A model generated the notes under the pieces. The model was not told the origin of the DNA and ran no database searches. It was given only the letters and a program-made list of their open reading frames with translations. Position numbers and translations under genes: made by a program. DNA of 64,000 nt from Exiguobacterium sp. SL-9. GTDB lineage: Bacteria; Bacillota; Bacilli; Exiguobacteriales; Exiguobacteriaceae. Shown here one piece after another: positions 25,710-34,286 of the stretch (its first letter is position 1; each line of letters opens with the position of its first letter). The stretch spans positions 124,001 to 188,000 of the forward strand of contig NZ_SJUO01000003.1 of NCBI RefSeq assembly GCF_004336985.1. The letters are read 5' to 3'.

Positions 25710-26047
25710 TAAAAAAACTCCTTTCGAGACTAGGCTTCGCTGACTATTTTACCATACACGATTGACCGCCTGGCAAATTTGACGCCGTTGTGAGGCTAGT
25801 CACACTTCAAGGCGGGTAAAGAGGTAAAGAGCGAGTTTTATGAAAACGGCTTCACAATAGCCTGTATCAGTCGAAAACTGTAAACTGTTCTATCCATATA
25901 ATGATTGATTTCAAGCGATTTATGACGAAATGGGCAGAATAGTTTATTTTAAAAAACGTACTGTGTATAATAAAACTCGCATATGGACGAGAGCGTCCGA
26001 GAGAGAAAAAATCCGATTTCTTCTAATCGAAAAGGAGTTCATTCACT
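25710..26047. other. 338-bp intergenic region between hemQ and pta
   Basis: Divergent promoter region. On plus, TTTATT (25943-25948), 17-bp spacer and TATAAT (25966-25971) make a likely pta promoter. The leader then has two small hairpins (ggacg/cgtcc at 25984-25997; cgatt/aatcg). A 14-bp region around 25914-25930 only weakly resembles a CcpA site. No ORF. Confidence 0.5.
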
Positions 26048-27037
26048 ATGAAACTATTTGACACGTTGAAACAAAAAGTCAGCCCGATTCGCCCGACCAT
26101 CGTCTTCCCAGAAGGCGTTGACGAGCGCGTCCTCGGCGCAGCTGTTCGTTTAAAGAATGACGGTATGGTCGAACCGATCGTCATCGGACCAAAAGCTGAA
26201 CTCGAAGCGGTCGCAACGAAGCACGGCTTTGACATCTCAGGTTTGACGCAATACGACCCAGCGACGTACGAAGACATCGATACACTCGTCGAATCGTTCG
26301 TCGAGCGCCGTAAAGGCAAAGCGACACCGGAACAGGCACGTGAATTGTTGTCGTCAGACGTGAACTACTTCGGTACGATGCTCGTCCACACAGGGAAAGC
26401 GGAAGGTCTCGTCTCAGGCGCGATGCACGCGACAGCCGACACGGTTCGTCCGGCCCTTCAAATCATCAAGATGCAAACAGGCATCAAAAAGACGTCAGGC
26501 GTCTTCATCATGGTACGCGACGACGAGCAGTACGTCTTCTCAGACTGCGCGATCAACATCGCACCGGACGCGGCTGACCTCGCCGAGAACGCCTATTTGT
26601 CAGCGTTGACAGCGAAGACGTTCGGCATCGAGCCGCAAGTCGCGCTCCTCAGCTTCTCGACAAAAGGTTCAGCGAAGTCACCTGAGACAGAAAAAGTCAT
26701 CGAAGCGACCCGTCTCGCCAAAGAGAAGGCACCCAACCTTCCAATCGACGGCGAACTTCAATTCGACGCGGCGTTCGTCCCGAGCGTAGCGGCGAAGAAG
26801 GCACCAGGTTCTGAAGTGGCCGGTAACGCGAACGTCTTCGTCTTCCCAAGCCTCGAAGCCGGAAACATCGGCTACAAGATGGTTCAACGTTTCGGCGGAT
26901 TCGAAGCAATCGGACCAATCCTTCAAGGTCTTAACAAGCCGGTCAACGACTTGTCGCGCGGCTGTAACGAAGAGGACGTCTACAAATTGACACTCATCAC
27001 AGCGGCACAAGCCATCGACGAGCGCAACGAAGCGTAA
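26048..27037 (+). CDS. pta: Phosphate acetyltransferase
   Basis: Interconverts acetyl-CoA and acetyl phosphate; with AckA it forms the acetate overflow pathway. 329 aa, the short Bacillus-type Pta with only the PTA_PTB catalytic domain. Visible are TIVFPEGVDERVL, GMLVHTGKAEGLVSGAMHATADTVRPALQ (split family signature), SFSTKGSAKSPE and LQFDAAFVPSVA. AAAGGAG precedes the ATG. Codon use is strongly biased toward GTC/ATC/CGT, fitting high expression. Own promoter and terminator. Confidence 0.96.
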   Translation: MKLFDTLKQKVSPIRPTIVFPEGVDERVLGAAVRLKNDGMVEPIVIGPKAELEAVATKHGFDISGLTQYDPATYEDIDTLVESFVERRKGKATPEQARELLSSDVNYFGTMLVHTGKAEGLVSGAMHATADTVRPALQIIKMQTGIKKTSGVFIMVRDDEQYVFSDCAINIAPDAADLAENAYLSALTAKTFGIEPQVALLSFSTKGSAKSPETEKVIEATRLAKEKAPNLPIDGELQFDAAFVPSVAAKKAPGSEVAGNANVFVFPSLEAGNIGYKMVQRFGGFEAIGPILQGLNKPVNDLSRGCNEEDVYKLTLITAAQAIDERNEA

Positions 27038-27043
27038 GTCGCA

Positions 27044-27075
27044 AGCATCCTTCCTGAGCGAAGGATGCTTTTTTT
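27044..27075 (+). terminator. Intrinsic terminator of pta
   Basis: Stem agcatccttc/gaaggatgct followed by T7. Confidence 0.9.
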
Positions 27076-27173
27076 ATGGTCATTGTGACGATGATACGAC
27101 GGTCAATTGGCGTTTGTTTGACACGAAACTGAGGTAAACTAGTAGGGGACAACACTTTTAAGGGGGAACTACC

Positions 27174-27473
27174 ATGCAAAGCATCCATGCAACCGAATTA
27201 CGTGAGAAACTTGAGAACGGCGAATCGCTCCATATCATCGACGTGCGCGAACAAGACGAGTACGACTCGGGTCACATCCCGAACGTGCCGCTCTATCCAC
27301 TATCCGAATTCCCGGCGGTGGCAGACAAACTCGCGAAAGACAACGTTTATTACATTATCTGCCGTTCAGGCGGCCGCAGTCAGACGGCGGGTGACTATTT
27401 GGAGTCGGAAGGCCACAAGGTCGTCAACGTCGAAGGCGGCATGCTCGCGTGGGACGGCGATATCGAGGCGTGA
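27174..27473 (+). CDS. Soluble single-domain rhodanese
   Basis: A cytoplasmic sulfurtransferase of 99 aa with IIDVREQDEYDSGHIP and the active loop CRSGGRS. AAGGGGGAACTACC precedes the ATG. The stop overlaps the next small membrane gene by one base. Unlike the rhodanese at 6156, its promoter region has no CsoR-like palindrome, so it probably belongs to another regulon. Confidence 0.9.
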   Translation: MQSIHATELREKLENGESLHIIDVREQDEYDSGHIPNVPLYPLSEFPAVADKLAKDNVYYIICRSGGRSQTAGDYLESEGHKVVNVEGGMLAWDGDIEA

Positions 27474-27637
27474 TGCTCGACAATCCATGGGTCGTCGTAC
27501 CGCTGTTGATTGCGCTCTATTTGACCGTCTATACGTTCGTCAAACGAGTCGATGGCGACAAGTGGCGACTCGTCTGGGTGATCTGGATCATCGTCATCGT
27601 CATGTTGTTGACGATTCGACTCGTCCAAAGTCTATAG
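27473..27637 (+). CDS. Small membrane protein, 54 aa
   Basis: The ATG overlaps the rhodanese stop (TGATG), so translation is coupled. Two hydrophobic helices (residues 5-20 and 32-49) are separated by a short charged loop, KRVDGDKWR. No family recognised; it may anchor or partner the rhodanese. Followed by a bidirectional terminator. Confidence 0.65.
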   Translation: MLDNPWVVVPLLIALYLTVYTFVKRVDGDKWRLVWVIWIIVIVMLLTIRLVQSL

Positions 27638-27678
27638 AAAAACGAGTGAAGCCCGCGTTGGGCCTCACTCGTTTTTTA
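27638..27678. terminator. Bidirectional terminator
   Basis: Stem aacgagtga.gccc/gggc.tcactcgtt with A and T runs, between convergent genes. Confidence 0.85.
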
Positions 27679-28584
27679 GTTATCGCGCTTATCGAACGTA
27701 ATTGACGCAATCGCGTCGTGCTGGTGAATCGATTCTTCGTTGCGACATTCGACGAAGAAGTTGACGACTTGTTTCATCTCGTATAAGTCAGCCGCGATCA
27801 AGCGGACCATATCTTCGACGAAACGCGGGTTCTCGTATGCGATTTCCGTCGCACGTTTCTCATCCGGACGTTTCAAGACCGGGTGAAGCGGTGCTGACGC
27901 GTTCGACTCAGCCGCATCGAGCAGTGCGAGTCTCCAGTCGAAACCGTCAAGTGCTGTCTCGTCTAGACCTGCTTCGATTGTAATGTAGCCACGTTGGTTG
28001 TGGGCGCTATACTCGCTAATTTCTTTTGAACATGGGCAAAGCGTCGTCACGTTGATGATGAGACCGACTGTCACGCTCGCCATTCCTGTCTCGAGGTTGT
28101 ATGTCACGTTATGCATAACGTCAGCGTTCATGAGACCGCTGAGACCTGTGGCTGGTGCTTTCCGGCTGAAGAACCATGGATAGCGGACCGTCAATTGACC
28201 TTCCGTTTGTTCCATGCGCTCGGCAAGTTCTTGAGCGAACTCGATGAGCGACTGGTTCGATAACGTCCAGCCTTGCGTATGATACGCGTCGAGCTGCTCC
28301 GTTAAACGCGACATGTTAATGCCTTTACGATCTTGGACGAGTGATGTCGTCAATTCAAACGTAGCGACCGTCGCTTGGATCCCGTCCGGTGTTTCGATGT
28401 TGACGGGATGTTTGACGTTCGAGATCCCGACACTGTCGAGTGCGAACAAGAAGTTCTTCGGTGTATTTTGAAGATCTACCATTTTATCTTTTTCTGTCGG
28501 TTTCGTGCCTTTGACCGGCGGGACCGAGCCGAATAGTTTATGTCGTTCTGCTTTAGTAGGTAAAGCGACATGGCTTGTAGACAT
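27676..28584 (-). CDS. folE2: GTP cyclohydrolase I, FolE2 (COG1469) type
   Basis: Makes 7,8-dihydroneopterin triphosphate for folate from GTP. FolE2 replaces zinc-dependent FolE in many bacteria. Visible: GISNVKHPVNI, the catalytic Cys in TTLCPCSKEISEYSAHNQRGY, and NPRFVEDMVRLIA with the conserved Glu. The ATG at 28584 has AAGGAGA upstream; an earlier in-frame start lacks an SD. 302 aa. No Zur-like box was recognised upstream. Confidence 0.93.
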   Translation of the reverse strand: MSTSHVALPTKAERHKLFGSVPPVKGTKPTEKDKMVDLQNTPKNFLFALDSVGISNVKHPVNIETPDGIQATVATFELTTSLVQDRKGINMSRLTEQLDAYHTQGWTLSNQSLIEFAQELAERMEQTEGQLTVRYPWFFSRKAPATGLSGLMNADVMHNVTYNLETGMASVTVGLIINVTTLCPCSKEISEYSAHNQRGYITIEAGLDETALDGFDWRLALLDAAESNASAPLHPVLKRPDEKRATEIAYENPRFVEDMVRLIAADLYEMKQVVNFFVECRNEESIHQHDAIASITFDKRDN

Positions 28585-28836
28585 AATCGGATTCTCCTTT
28601 TTAAGAGGGCTAATGACCGCCACTCGTTCTTGTTAGGATTTTATCACGAAATGGATACAAACTGGGTATCATTTTGCTTCGCGAACATGCTGTGAACCTG
28701 TTTTGCGAAAAAAAACTTCAGACATTGAAGAAAAGAAGATTGATTTAATTTACGTACGGGAATAGAATGTTCCTGTGAACTTAAAAAATAGATCACTATT
28801 AAATATGAAGGAACACAAACAAAAGGGGATGTTTTA

Positions 28837-29667
28837 ATGGATTGGCAGTTAATCCTGCAGTACGCCTGGATCATCGTCGTACTCGTCGGTCTTGAAGGGC
28901 TGCTTTCTGCAGACAACGCACTCGTCTTGGCCGTCATGGTCAAGCATTTGCCGCGGACAGAGCAGAAGAAGGCACTCTTTTACGGATTACTCGGAGCGTT
29001 CGTTTTCCGCTTCATCGCATTGTTCTTGATCTCGTTCTTGATCAACGTCTGGCAAGTCCAGGCGCTCGGTGCGCTTTACTTGATCGGAATGAGTGCACGG
29101 CACCTGTATATGACCTATAAGGCACGTAAGATGGATCCGAAACAAGATCTCGCTGCTGAGGCGAAAGAAGAGACGGCCATCACGGAGAAGCCGGTCACGA
29201 AGAAAGAGTTCTGGTGGACGGTCGCGAAAGTCGAGTTCGCCGATATCGCCTTCGCGGTCGATTCGATTCTCGCAGCGGTCGCGCTCGCGGTCAGCTTGCC
29301 GCCACTCGGTCTCGGTGAAATCGGTGGAATTGACTCAGGTCAGTTCTTCGTCGTCTTGACAGGTGGACTCATCGGGGTCATCTTGATGCGTTTCGCCGCT
29401 CGCGTTTTCGTCAAGTTGTTGCATCAACGTCCGACACTTGAGACAGCCGCCTTTATCATCGTCGGTTGGGTCGGTGTGAAGTTGACGGTACTCGTTCTTG
29501 AGCATCCAGGCTTTAAAGAGTTGATTGCCGGCACACCGTTCGCGTTCATGGGTCTTCCAGACGGTTTTGTCCACTCGCTAGGTTGGACGTTATTCTTCTG
29601 GTCGGTCATGGTTGGGATTGCTTTATGGGGCTGGTTCTCGTCAAAACCGACAGCGGTCAAACATTAA
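28837..29667 (+). CDS. TerC family membrane protein
   Basis: TerC/Alx proteins move metal ions; Bacillus members have been tied to manganese efflux and metalation of exported enzymes. Two Asp-bearing repeats are visible: EGLLSADNALVLAVMV (about residues 20-35) and VEFADIAFAVDSILAAVAL (about 130-150), each in a helix. About eight helices, 276 aa. AAAAGGGGATG precedes the ATG. No yybP-ykoY-type manganese riboswitch was recognised in the 5' region. Confidence 0.9.
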   Translation: MDWQLILQYAWIIVVLVGLEGLLSADNALVLAVMVKHLPRTEQKKALFYGLLGAFVFRFIALFLISFLINVWQVQALGALYLIGMSARHLYMTYKARKMDPKQDLAAEAKEETAITEKPVTKKEFWWTVAKVEFADIAFAVDSILAAVALAVSLPPLGLGEIGGIDSGQFFVVLTGGLIGVILMRFAARVFVKLLHQRPTLETAAFIIVGWVGVKLTVLVLEHPGFKELIAGTPFAFMGLPDGFVHSLGWTLFFWSVMVGIALWGWFSSKPTAVKH

Positions 29668-29708
29668 AAAAATCCTGTCTCGCGCATAAGCGTGAGACAG
29701 GATTTTTT
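29666..29708. terminator. Strong terminator after the TerC gene
   Basis: Stem aatcctgtctcgcg/cgtgagacaggatt with A and T flanks. In the ancestral order it would have ended mtnD on minus as well. Confidence 0.9.
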
Positions 29709-29717
29709 GGTTAGACA

Positions 29718-29748
29718 GTTACGTCTTGTTTTTCGTAAATCGGCACCC
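29718..29748 (+). repeat. Left direct repeat: displaced 3' end of mtnD
   Basis: Thirty-one bases identical at 29 positions to 31014-31044. Read on minus, 29748-29712 encodes VPIYEKQDVTV and a stop, the C-terminus of an acireductone dioxygenase. It is the remnant of the original mtnD end, now 1.3 kb away from the gene. Confidence 0.88.
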
Positions 29749-29754
29749 GTTTTT

Positions 29755-29934
29755 TTATTTGTTGGTTCTTTTCGAAAATCTTAAGCCAATAAAAAATAAA
29801 GCGGCTAACACTAACGAGATATTAGTTACTAAGATGATTTGTGGATTGTTAATTATCCTGCCGTTGAGAAAGTTGACAACCACAATTAGCAACAAAATTA
29901 CCGAAAAAAAGTATTTTATAGCATTTTTCCCCAT
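29755..29934 (-). CDS. Small two-helix membrane protein, 59 aa (possible immunity protein)
   Basis: ATG at 29934 with AAGGA nine bases upstream. The product has two long hydrophobic helices, about residues 7-22 (YFFSVILLLIVVVNF) and 34-51 (IILVTNISLVLAALFFIGL), and a basic C-terminus RFSKRTNK. AT-rich like the rest of the island. It diverges from the secreted protein gene 76 bases away. Size, topology and position resemble bacteriocin immunity proteins; this is inference only. Confidence 0.6.
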   Translation of the reverse strand: MGKNAIKYFFSVILLLIVVVNFLNGRIINNPQIILVTNISLVLAALFFIGLRFSKRTNK

Positions 29935-30010
29935 AAGAACACTTCCTTTTTTTGTTTTCTTATATTATTTTAAACATGTGTGAAAATTAAAAACAAGGGG
30001 AGCAGTGAAC

Positions 30011-30625
30011 ATGTTTTTCAAAAAAACACTCGTTTCAACAATTGTTTTTGCGATGCTTGTTTTAGGTATTTCACCGCACGCATCACGAGCAGAAACAACT
30101 GAACCTGTAGATCAGCAGTCTGAGATTCTAGAAATGCTATCAGATGAAAATGATCCGCTTGTAAAACTATTAGATGAAATACCTATGGAGATTGCAGAAC
30201 AGGGTCCTGCACGTTCAGTAGAGTGGCTTAATGAACACAATGCTGAATTGAAGGGTATTTTTATCGCCGACGGTGAGTTCGTTAAATTTATGCCAGTTCA
30301 AAAAGAGACACCATCAGTAAGAGCTATGGCGGTTTCGGGGGCATGTGTATGGGCAGTTACAAAAGCAATAGGTTTGAATTTCATACCTTGGGCTAAAATC
30401 TTAAAGGTTAAAACCGTCGCAAAGTCTTTTGGGGGTCTAGCGCAACTTACTAAGTTGGTATATACATCGTACAAACATCAAAGAAATCTCGGTTTAGGTC
30501 AAAAGAACGCAATTAAAAAGGCTGTCCGACTCGTTTTAGGTAAGAAAGGCTTCGAAGAAACTAAAATTGAAGCTGTATATCAATTTTTCGAAATGGATGC
30601 CGTTGTAGAAAAGTGTTTTTTGTGA
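30011..30625 (+). CDS. Secreted bacteriocin-like protein, 204 aa
   Basis: A signal peptide covers residues 1 to about 28 (basic start, hydrophobic core, ASRA). An acidic pro-region (about 29-105) follows. From about residue 109 (SGACVWAVTKAIG) comes a hydrophobic and cationic segment, FIPWAKILKVKTVAKSFGGL, and the protein ends EKCFL, leaving one Cys at each end of the C-terminal domain. The plan, acidic pro-region plus hydrophobic/cationic C-terminal domain, is like SdpC-type and related secreted Bacillus peptides, but there is no clear homology by eye. ATG 30011 follows AAGGGGAG. Adjacent to a candidate immunity gene. Confidence 0.55.
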   Translation: MFFKKTLVSTIVFAMLVLGISPHASRAETTEPVDQQSEILEMLSDENDPLVKLLDEIPMEIAEQGPARSVEWLNEHNAELKGIFIADGEFVKFMPVQKETPSVRAMAVSGACVWAVTKAIGLNFIPWAKILKVKTVAKSFGGLAQLTKLVYTSYKHQRNLGLGQKNAIKKAVRLVLGKKGFEETKIEAVYQFFEMDAVVEKCFL

Positions 30626-30639
30626 GAATTTGTTTCTTA

Positions 30640-30687
30640 AAAACGTCTAAATTCACTAAAAGAATTGTGAATTTAAACGTTTTTTAT
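30640..30687 (+). terminator. Terminator after the secreted protein gene
   Basis: AAACGT-TAAATTCAC pairs with GTGAATTTA-AACGTTT, then a T run. Confidence 0.8.
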
Positions 30688-30793
30688 CTTTTCTTCTTGG
30701 TTCTTTTCTTTTTTTTAGAATTTCGGAAAGAAAAAGACCTGAAATCGAAGTGAACTGTACACGGTACTAACTCATATCGGAAGTGAATTTGGG

Positions 30794-30958
30794 ATGTCGA
30801 AAAAGATAGTTACGTCAAAGGAGATAAATCAGTTAAGCACAAATATGTACGTTAAATCCGAAAGACCATCGGCTACTATAATCTTCATGGTTATCAATGA
30901 AAATGAAAAGATGACCCCTGTAAAGGAATCATCTCTTTGGAGCAGTGTAAGTTTTTAA
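30794..30958 (+). pseudogene. Relic of IS3-family transposase OrfA N-terminus
   Basis: The frame reads MSKKIVTSKEINQLSTNMYV, then KSERPSA and INENEKMT, the pattern seen at the start of many IS3-type OrfA proteins (EIxxLSxNxYVKSV...ENEKGK), with the middle missing. A TGAACTGTAC motif just upstream (about 30751) resembles IS3-type ends. Only about 50 codons survive. No OrfB. Confidence 0.5.
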
Positions 30959-31006
30959 AAGCATCCTTTGCACATTGGACAATTGATTTCTGCGAGAGAC
31001 CTATTT

Positions 31007-31540
31007 TTATGCCGTAACGTCTTGTTTCTCGTAAATCGGCACCCATCCTTCCGTCGTCACGAAAATCCGGACGGCGACGACTTTGCGGTCATCTTGGAGC
31101 GTGAAGTAGTGGCGCGTGTTCACCGGTACCGAGATGAGGTCACCCGGATTGAGCTCGATGTTGAAGTAACCGCGCTCGGCGTCGTCGATAGCGAAGATAC
31201 CATGACCGCTGACGATGAAGCGGACCTCGTCATCCGTGTGATGGTGCTCTTTTTGGAAGTTGACGAGCAGTTCGTCCAAGTTCGGCGTCGCATCCGACAA
31301 TGAAATGACGTCGGCCGTCTCGTAGCCGCGGCGCTCCGATACGTCGCGAATCTCATCGCGGAACGTCGACAAGATGGCTTGTTTGTCCTCGTCCGTCAAC
31401 TGGTAGTTCTCTTGAAGGTTTTCTGGGAGCTTTGTGATATCCCACTGCTCGTACAAAATCCCGCGGGACTCTAAAAAGGCACTCACTTCAGTTTGATCGA
31501 CGTAACGCTCTTCGGTTTGTTGGAAATAGACAGTTGCCAT
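31007..31540 (-). CDS. mtnD: Acireductone dioxygenase
   Basis: Cleaves the acireductone with O2 to formate and 2-keto-4-methylthiobutyrate, the last step before methionine. A cupin with metal ligands in HHTDDEVRF...E and the later NTRHYF His; 177 aa. Last gene of mtnWXBD; AAGGAGG precedes the ATG. Its final codons coincide with the right repeat of the mini-island, and the C-terminus (DVTA) differs by one residue from the displaced remnant (DVTV) at 29712. Confidence 0.94.
   Translation of the reverse strand: MATVYFQQTEERYVDQTEVSAFLESRGILYEQWDITKLPENLQENYQLTDEDKQAILSTFRDEIRDVSERRGYETADVISLSDATPNLDELLVNFQKEHHHTDDEVRFIVSGHGIFAIDDAERGYFNIELNPGDLISVPVNTRHYFTLQDDRKVVAVRIFVTTEGWVPIYEKQDVTA
31014..31044 (+). 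repeat. Right direct repeat within mtnD 3' end
   Basis: Partner of 29718-29748 (29 of 31 identical); it is the present coding end of mtnD. Confidence 0.88.
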
Positions 31541-31553
31541 GGTTGGTTCCTCC

Positions 31554-32171
31554 TTATGAATGGACGCCTAGGGCGCGTAGTTTTAATGTATAGCTGAACA
31601 AAAATTCGTAAGCTTCTAAATAGCGTTTGGCCGCGGCCGGGGTCTTGCCCCATACCGTGATGCCATGATTGCGAATCAGGACAGCGCCGGCGCTTGTATT
31701 GACATGCGGCGCAAATGCGGCCGCGAGCGTCGGGATATCAGCGTGGTTCTCAATGATTGGGACGCGGACGACCGCGTCCTCGTCCCAGAAGTCAAGCGCC
31801 TTGATGATTTCTTGACCGGTGAAGACGACTTCGCCGGTGGCGGCATGGAGCTCGGAGATGACGTTATTGTCAATCGTATGGACATGGAGCGAACAGGCCG
31901 CCTCGGTGCGATTGAACACCTCGACGTGGAGCAGCGTCTCAGCGGATGGCCGACCGTTCTGTTCTCCAATCAAACGTCCGGCCGCATCGACATGAACGAA
32001 GTCGTCCGGTGTTCGTTTCCGTTTATCTCGTCCGCTCGCCGTGACGAGAAATTCGAGCGGATCGTCACTGACACGAATCGCCAAATTCCCACTCGTTCCG
32101 GGGAACCAGTCGCGGGCGGCGAGTTCGTCTTTAATGTCGGCGAGTTCGAGCCAACGTGTCGTGATGCTCAT
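31554..32171 (-). CDS. mtnB: Methylthioribulose-1-phosphate dehydratase
   Basis: Dehydrates MTRu-1-P to the diketo compound used by MtnW. A class II aldolase-fold protein of 205 aa with [12 protein letters not shown], the zinc ligands in [11 protein letters not shown] (HxH) and the later His in [10 protein letters not shown]. Overlaps the mtnX stop by ATGA; AGGAGG serves as SD. Confidence 0.94.
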   Translation of the reverse strand: MSITTRWLELADIKDELAARDWFPGTSGNLAIRVSDDPLEFLVTASGRDKRKRTPDDFVHVDAAGRLIGEQNGRPSAETLLHVEVFNRTEAACSLHVHTIDNNVISELHAATGEVVFTGQEIIKALDFWDEDAVVRVPIIENHADIPTLAAAFAPHVNTSAGAVLIRNHGITVWGKTPAAAKRYLEAYEFLFSYTLKLRALGVHS

Positions 32172-32818
32172 ACGGCCACCTCCTGCAGATGATGAGTGAT
32201 GTCGTCAAACGTCTCGAATGGGGCGTAAGCGATCCCTTCTGCCTCACAGAGCGTGATGAGTTGCCCCCGCGCGTAGACGACGTCGGCACGCTTCGCGACC
32301 TCGAAGTCGGTCACCGAGTCACCAATCACGATCAAGCGGTCAGCGGGATTGACGATGCGACGGGCAATCGTCGGTTTGCAGCAGCCGCAATCGTTCGTAC
32401 ATTGCTCGTCGCAAGCATATGGCCATGCGACGGTGACCGTCTCATCGGAAAAATCAGCGACGTTACAGTAGATATGCTCGGGATCGACGTAGCCTGCTAA
32501 AATCGGCTGGACGAAAAAGTCCATCCCGCCGCTGACGACGTCAAACTTCCAGCCGTGTGCTTCCACTTGTGCGAGTAAGTCCGGAAATCCTTGACGCACG
32601 GTGATACGATTCAACAAATAGTCGCGATACGTCTCGGCGTCCGTACTCGGGAGCAATGCGAACATTTGCCCGACCCCGGAGCGAATCGACATCCGCTGCT
32701 CAAGGACCGCATCTTTCAACTCGACCCAATCGGGCGGGGCGAACGCCTTCATTAAGGCAATGATATTGTCTTCCGCTGTGATCGTCCCGTCGAAGTCGCA
32801 GAGAATATGGACCGTCAT
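32168..32818 (-). CDS. mtnX: 2-hydroxy-3-keto-5-methylthiopentenyl-1-phosphate phosphatase
   Basis: Removes phosphate to give the acireductone. A HAD-type phosphatase with CDFDGTIT motif I and [13 protein letters not shown] motif III. A Cys-rich loop [14 protein letters not shown] (about residues 125-140) is typical of MtnX. ATG 32818 overlaps the mtnW TGA; ATG 32830 is possible but sits on its own SD. 216 aa. Confidence 0.93.
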   Translation of the reverse strand: MTVHILCDFDGTITAEDNIIALMKAFAPPDWVELKDAVLEQRMSIRSGVGQMFALLPSTDAETYRDYLLNRITVRQGFPDLLAQVEAHGWKFDVVSGGMDFFVQPILAGYVDPEHIYCNVADFSDETVTVAWPYACDEQCTNDCGCCKPTIARRIVNPADRLIVIGDSVTDFEVAKRADVVYARGQLITLCEAEGIAYAPFETFDDITHHLQEVAV

Positions 32819-33972
32819 CGTTGTGCCCATGCCTTCAACGCGGTATCGACTTCGTCCGACTGTCCCTCAGTTTGACCGAGGACGTGGTCGATTGCTTGCC
32901 GGAAAGCGCGAGCCCCGGCGGCTGCACCGTCCGGGTGACCGTGAATGCCACCGCCGGCGTTGATGACGACATTCGTTCCGAAATCACGGATGATGTCTTT
33001 GACGAGTCCCGGATGAATCCCGGCTGACGGGACCGGTAAAATCGGTTTCGACCAATGCGGTTCGGCGCTCTTGTCACGAATCACGAACGCCTCGTCACGC
33101 GGTGTCGCGAGCGAGCCGTACGGAGACGGGAAGAGCGTCAAATCGGCACCGGCGAGGCGAGGGAGTTTACCGAGCAAGAGCGAATGACTGATTGAACCGG
33201 TCAAGGCGCCGGCAAAGGCCGGATGCGCCAAAATCGGAACGCGGATGTCTAGATCGTTCGCGAGTTCGCACAATGTGTCGAGACCGTACGTATAAACGTT
33301 GAACAGGAGTGCTGTCGCACCCGCCTCGATGAGACGGAGCGCCTGGTCACGCAGACCGAAGACGGGGCCGCTCAACGTGATGGCGTAGAGGACGCGTTTC
33401 CCGGTCGTCTCGAAGTGGGCTTGAATGACGTCCGCTCCGATACGGGCCCGTTCGAGCGACGGGGTGAGCGGATTGTCGTATAAAATCTCGTCGTCTTTGA
33501 CGATATCAATCCCACCGGCGAATTGATCGCGGAGTTGCTGCTCGAGAAACGCGAGATCTCGCCCGATGACGCCTTTGAAGATGCTCATGACGAGCGGGCG
33601 ATCATGGACGCCGAGCAACTCGCGAATCCCGTCGACACCGAACTTAGCACCCTTGAAATCGGGAGCGAGCGTCTCGGGCAACGTCAGGTCGATTAACCGA
33701 ATCGAATCGTCGAGGGACAGTTTCCCGAACGTCGTCGTCAAGATGGATGAGAAGTCAGGGCTGACATTATGTAACGGATAGCGGATCGTGAAGCGGCTCG
33801 TTGTGTCTGTATGAGATGTCGAGACGACCTCACCACGGTATGCCTGTAACTGCTCTTGCTCTAAGTGAGGCAGCTCCGTCCATGTGCCGACGGTCAGCTC
33901 GAGGGCGATTTTGTCAGCGACGGCCGCAACCGCGTCCGTTCGTTTGATTTCATATGTAGCAGTGATACTCAA
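32815..33972 (-). CDS. mtnW: 2,3-diketo-5-methylthiopentyl-1-phosphate enolase (RuBisCO-like)
   Basis: Enolises DK-MTP-1-P. A type IV RuBisCO-like protein of 385 aa with the GGIDIVKDDEI motif that carries the Lys and acidic Mg2+ ligands. The TTG at 33972 has AAGGAGG seven bases upstream; upstream ATGs in the open frame lie in the riboswitch. First gene of the S-box-controlled mtnWXBD operon. Confidence 0.94.
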   Translation of the reverse strand: MSITATYEIKRTDAVAAVADKIALELTVGTWTELPHLEQEQLQAYRGEVVSTSHTDTTSRFTIRYPLHNVSPDFSSILTTTFGKLSLDDSIRLIDLTLPETLAPDFKGAKFGVDGIRELLGVHDRPLVMSIFKGVIGRDLAFLEQQLRDQFAGGIDIVKDDEILYDNPLTPSLERARIGADVIQAHFETTGKRVLYAITLSGPVFGLRDQALRLIEAGATALLFNVYTYGLDTLCELANDLDIRVPILAHPAFAGALTGSISHSLLLGKLPRLAGADLTLFPSPYGSLATPRDEAFVIRDKSAEPHWSKPILPVPSAGIHPGLVKDIIRDFGTNVVINAGGGIHGHPDGAAAGARAFRQAIDHVLGQTEGQSDEVDTALKAWAQR

Positions 33973-33994
33973 AAAAGTTCCTCCTTCCAGGCAA

Positions 33995-34144
33995 ATAAAA
34001 AATGACCCCATGCCGAGGCAAGAGGTCATCATAAAAAATGAACTCTTATCTCTCAGCTTACGCTGCAAGAATTAGCACCGTGCCATCTCTGGTCGGTTGC
34101 TGCGACATCATCGGGCTCGTCCCTCCGTCTGCTCTTGATAAGAA
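33995..34144 (-). promoter_or_regulatory. SAM-I (S-box) riboswitch of mtnWXBD
   Basis: On minus the aptamer (34144-34043) has the conserved S-box blocks: CTTATCAAGAGCAGACGGAG, GACGAGCCCGATGA, GCAGCAACC, GGTGCTAATTCTTGCAGC and GAGAGATAAGAG closing P1. A terminator atgacc...gggtcat with T run (34030-33995) follows, so SAM should switch transcription off. Confidence 0.95.
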
Positions 34145-34286
34145 TGTGATTTGAAGTTGTGAAATTTAATTGAATTTTTGCACAGAATCGCCATGTCGTC
34201 AATTCCTTTTTTTCCAAAAAAAATATTTTGGGAAGTTGTTTCCATATATGCACAAAAAAAGACGGAGTTTTGTCGGGAAAATGACG

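Larger units (their letters stand above)
29718..31044. mobile_element. 1.3-kb AT-rich mini-island inserted at the mtnD 3' end
   Basis: Bounded by 31-bp direct repeats (29718-29748 and 31014-31044). The interior is clearly more AT-rich than its surroundings and contains a divergent pair of accessory genes and an IS3-type relic. mtnD was regenerated by the incoming copy and ends DVTA instead of DVTV. This is the pattern left by site-specific or homology-assisted integration at a gene's 3' end. No integrase is present. Confidence 0.7.

Noticed and set aside
25905-25935. CcpA (cre) site upstream of pta
   Set aside because: The best candidate misses three conserved positions of the consensus.
28683-28700. 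LexA-like CGAACATGCTGTGAAC
   Set aside because: The second half-site and spacing do not match the Bacillus SOS box, and neither neighbour is an SOS gene.
28585-28836. Possible yybP-ykoY manganese riboswitch or Zur box between folE2 and terC
   Set aside because: Neither the conserved riboswitch core nor a Zur palindrome could be found in the 252 bp; only weak inverted repeats are present.
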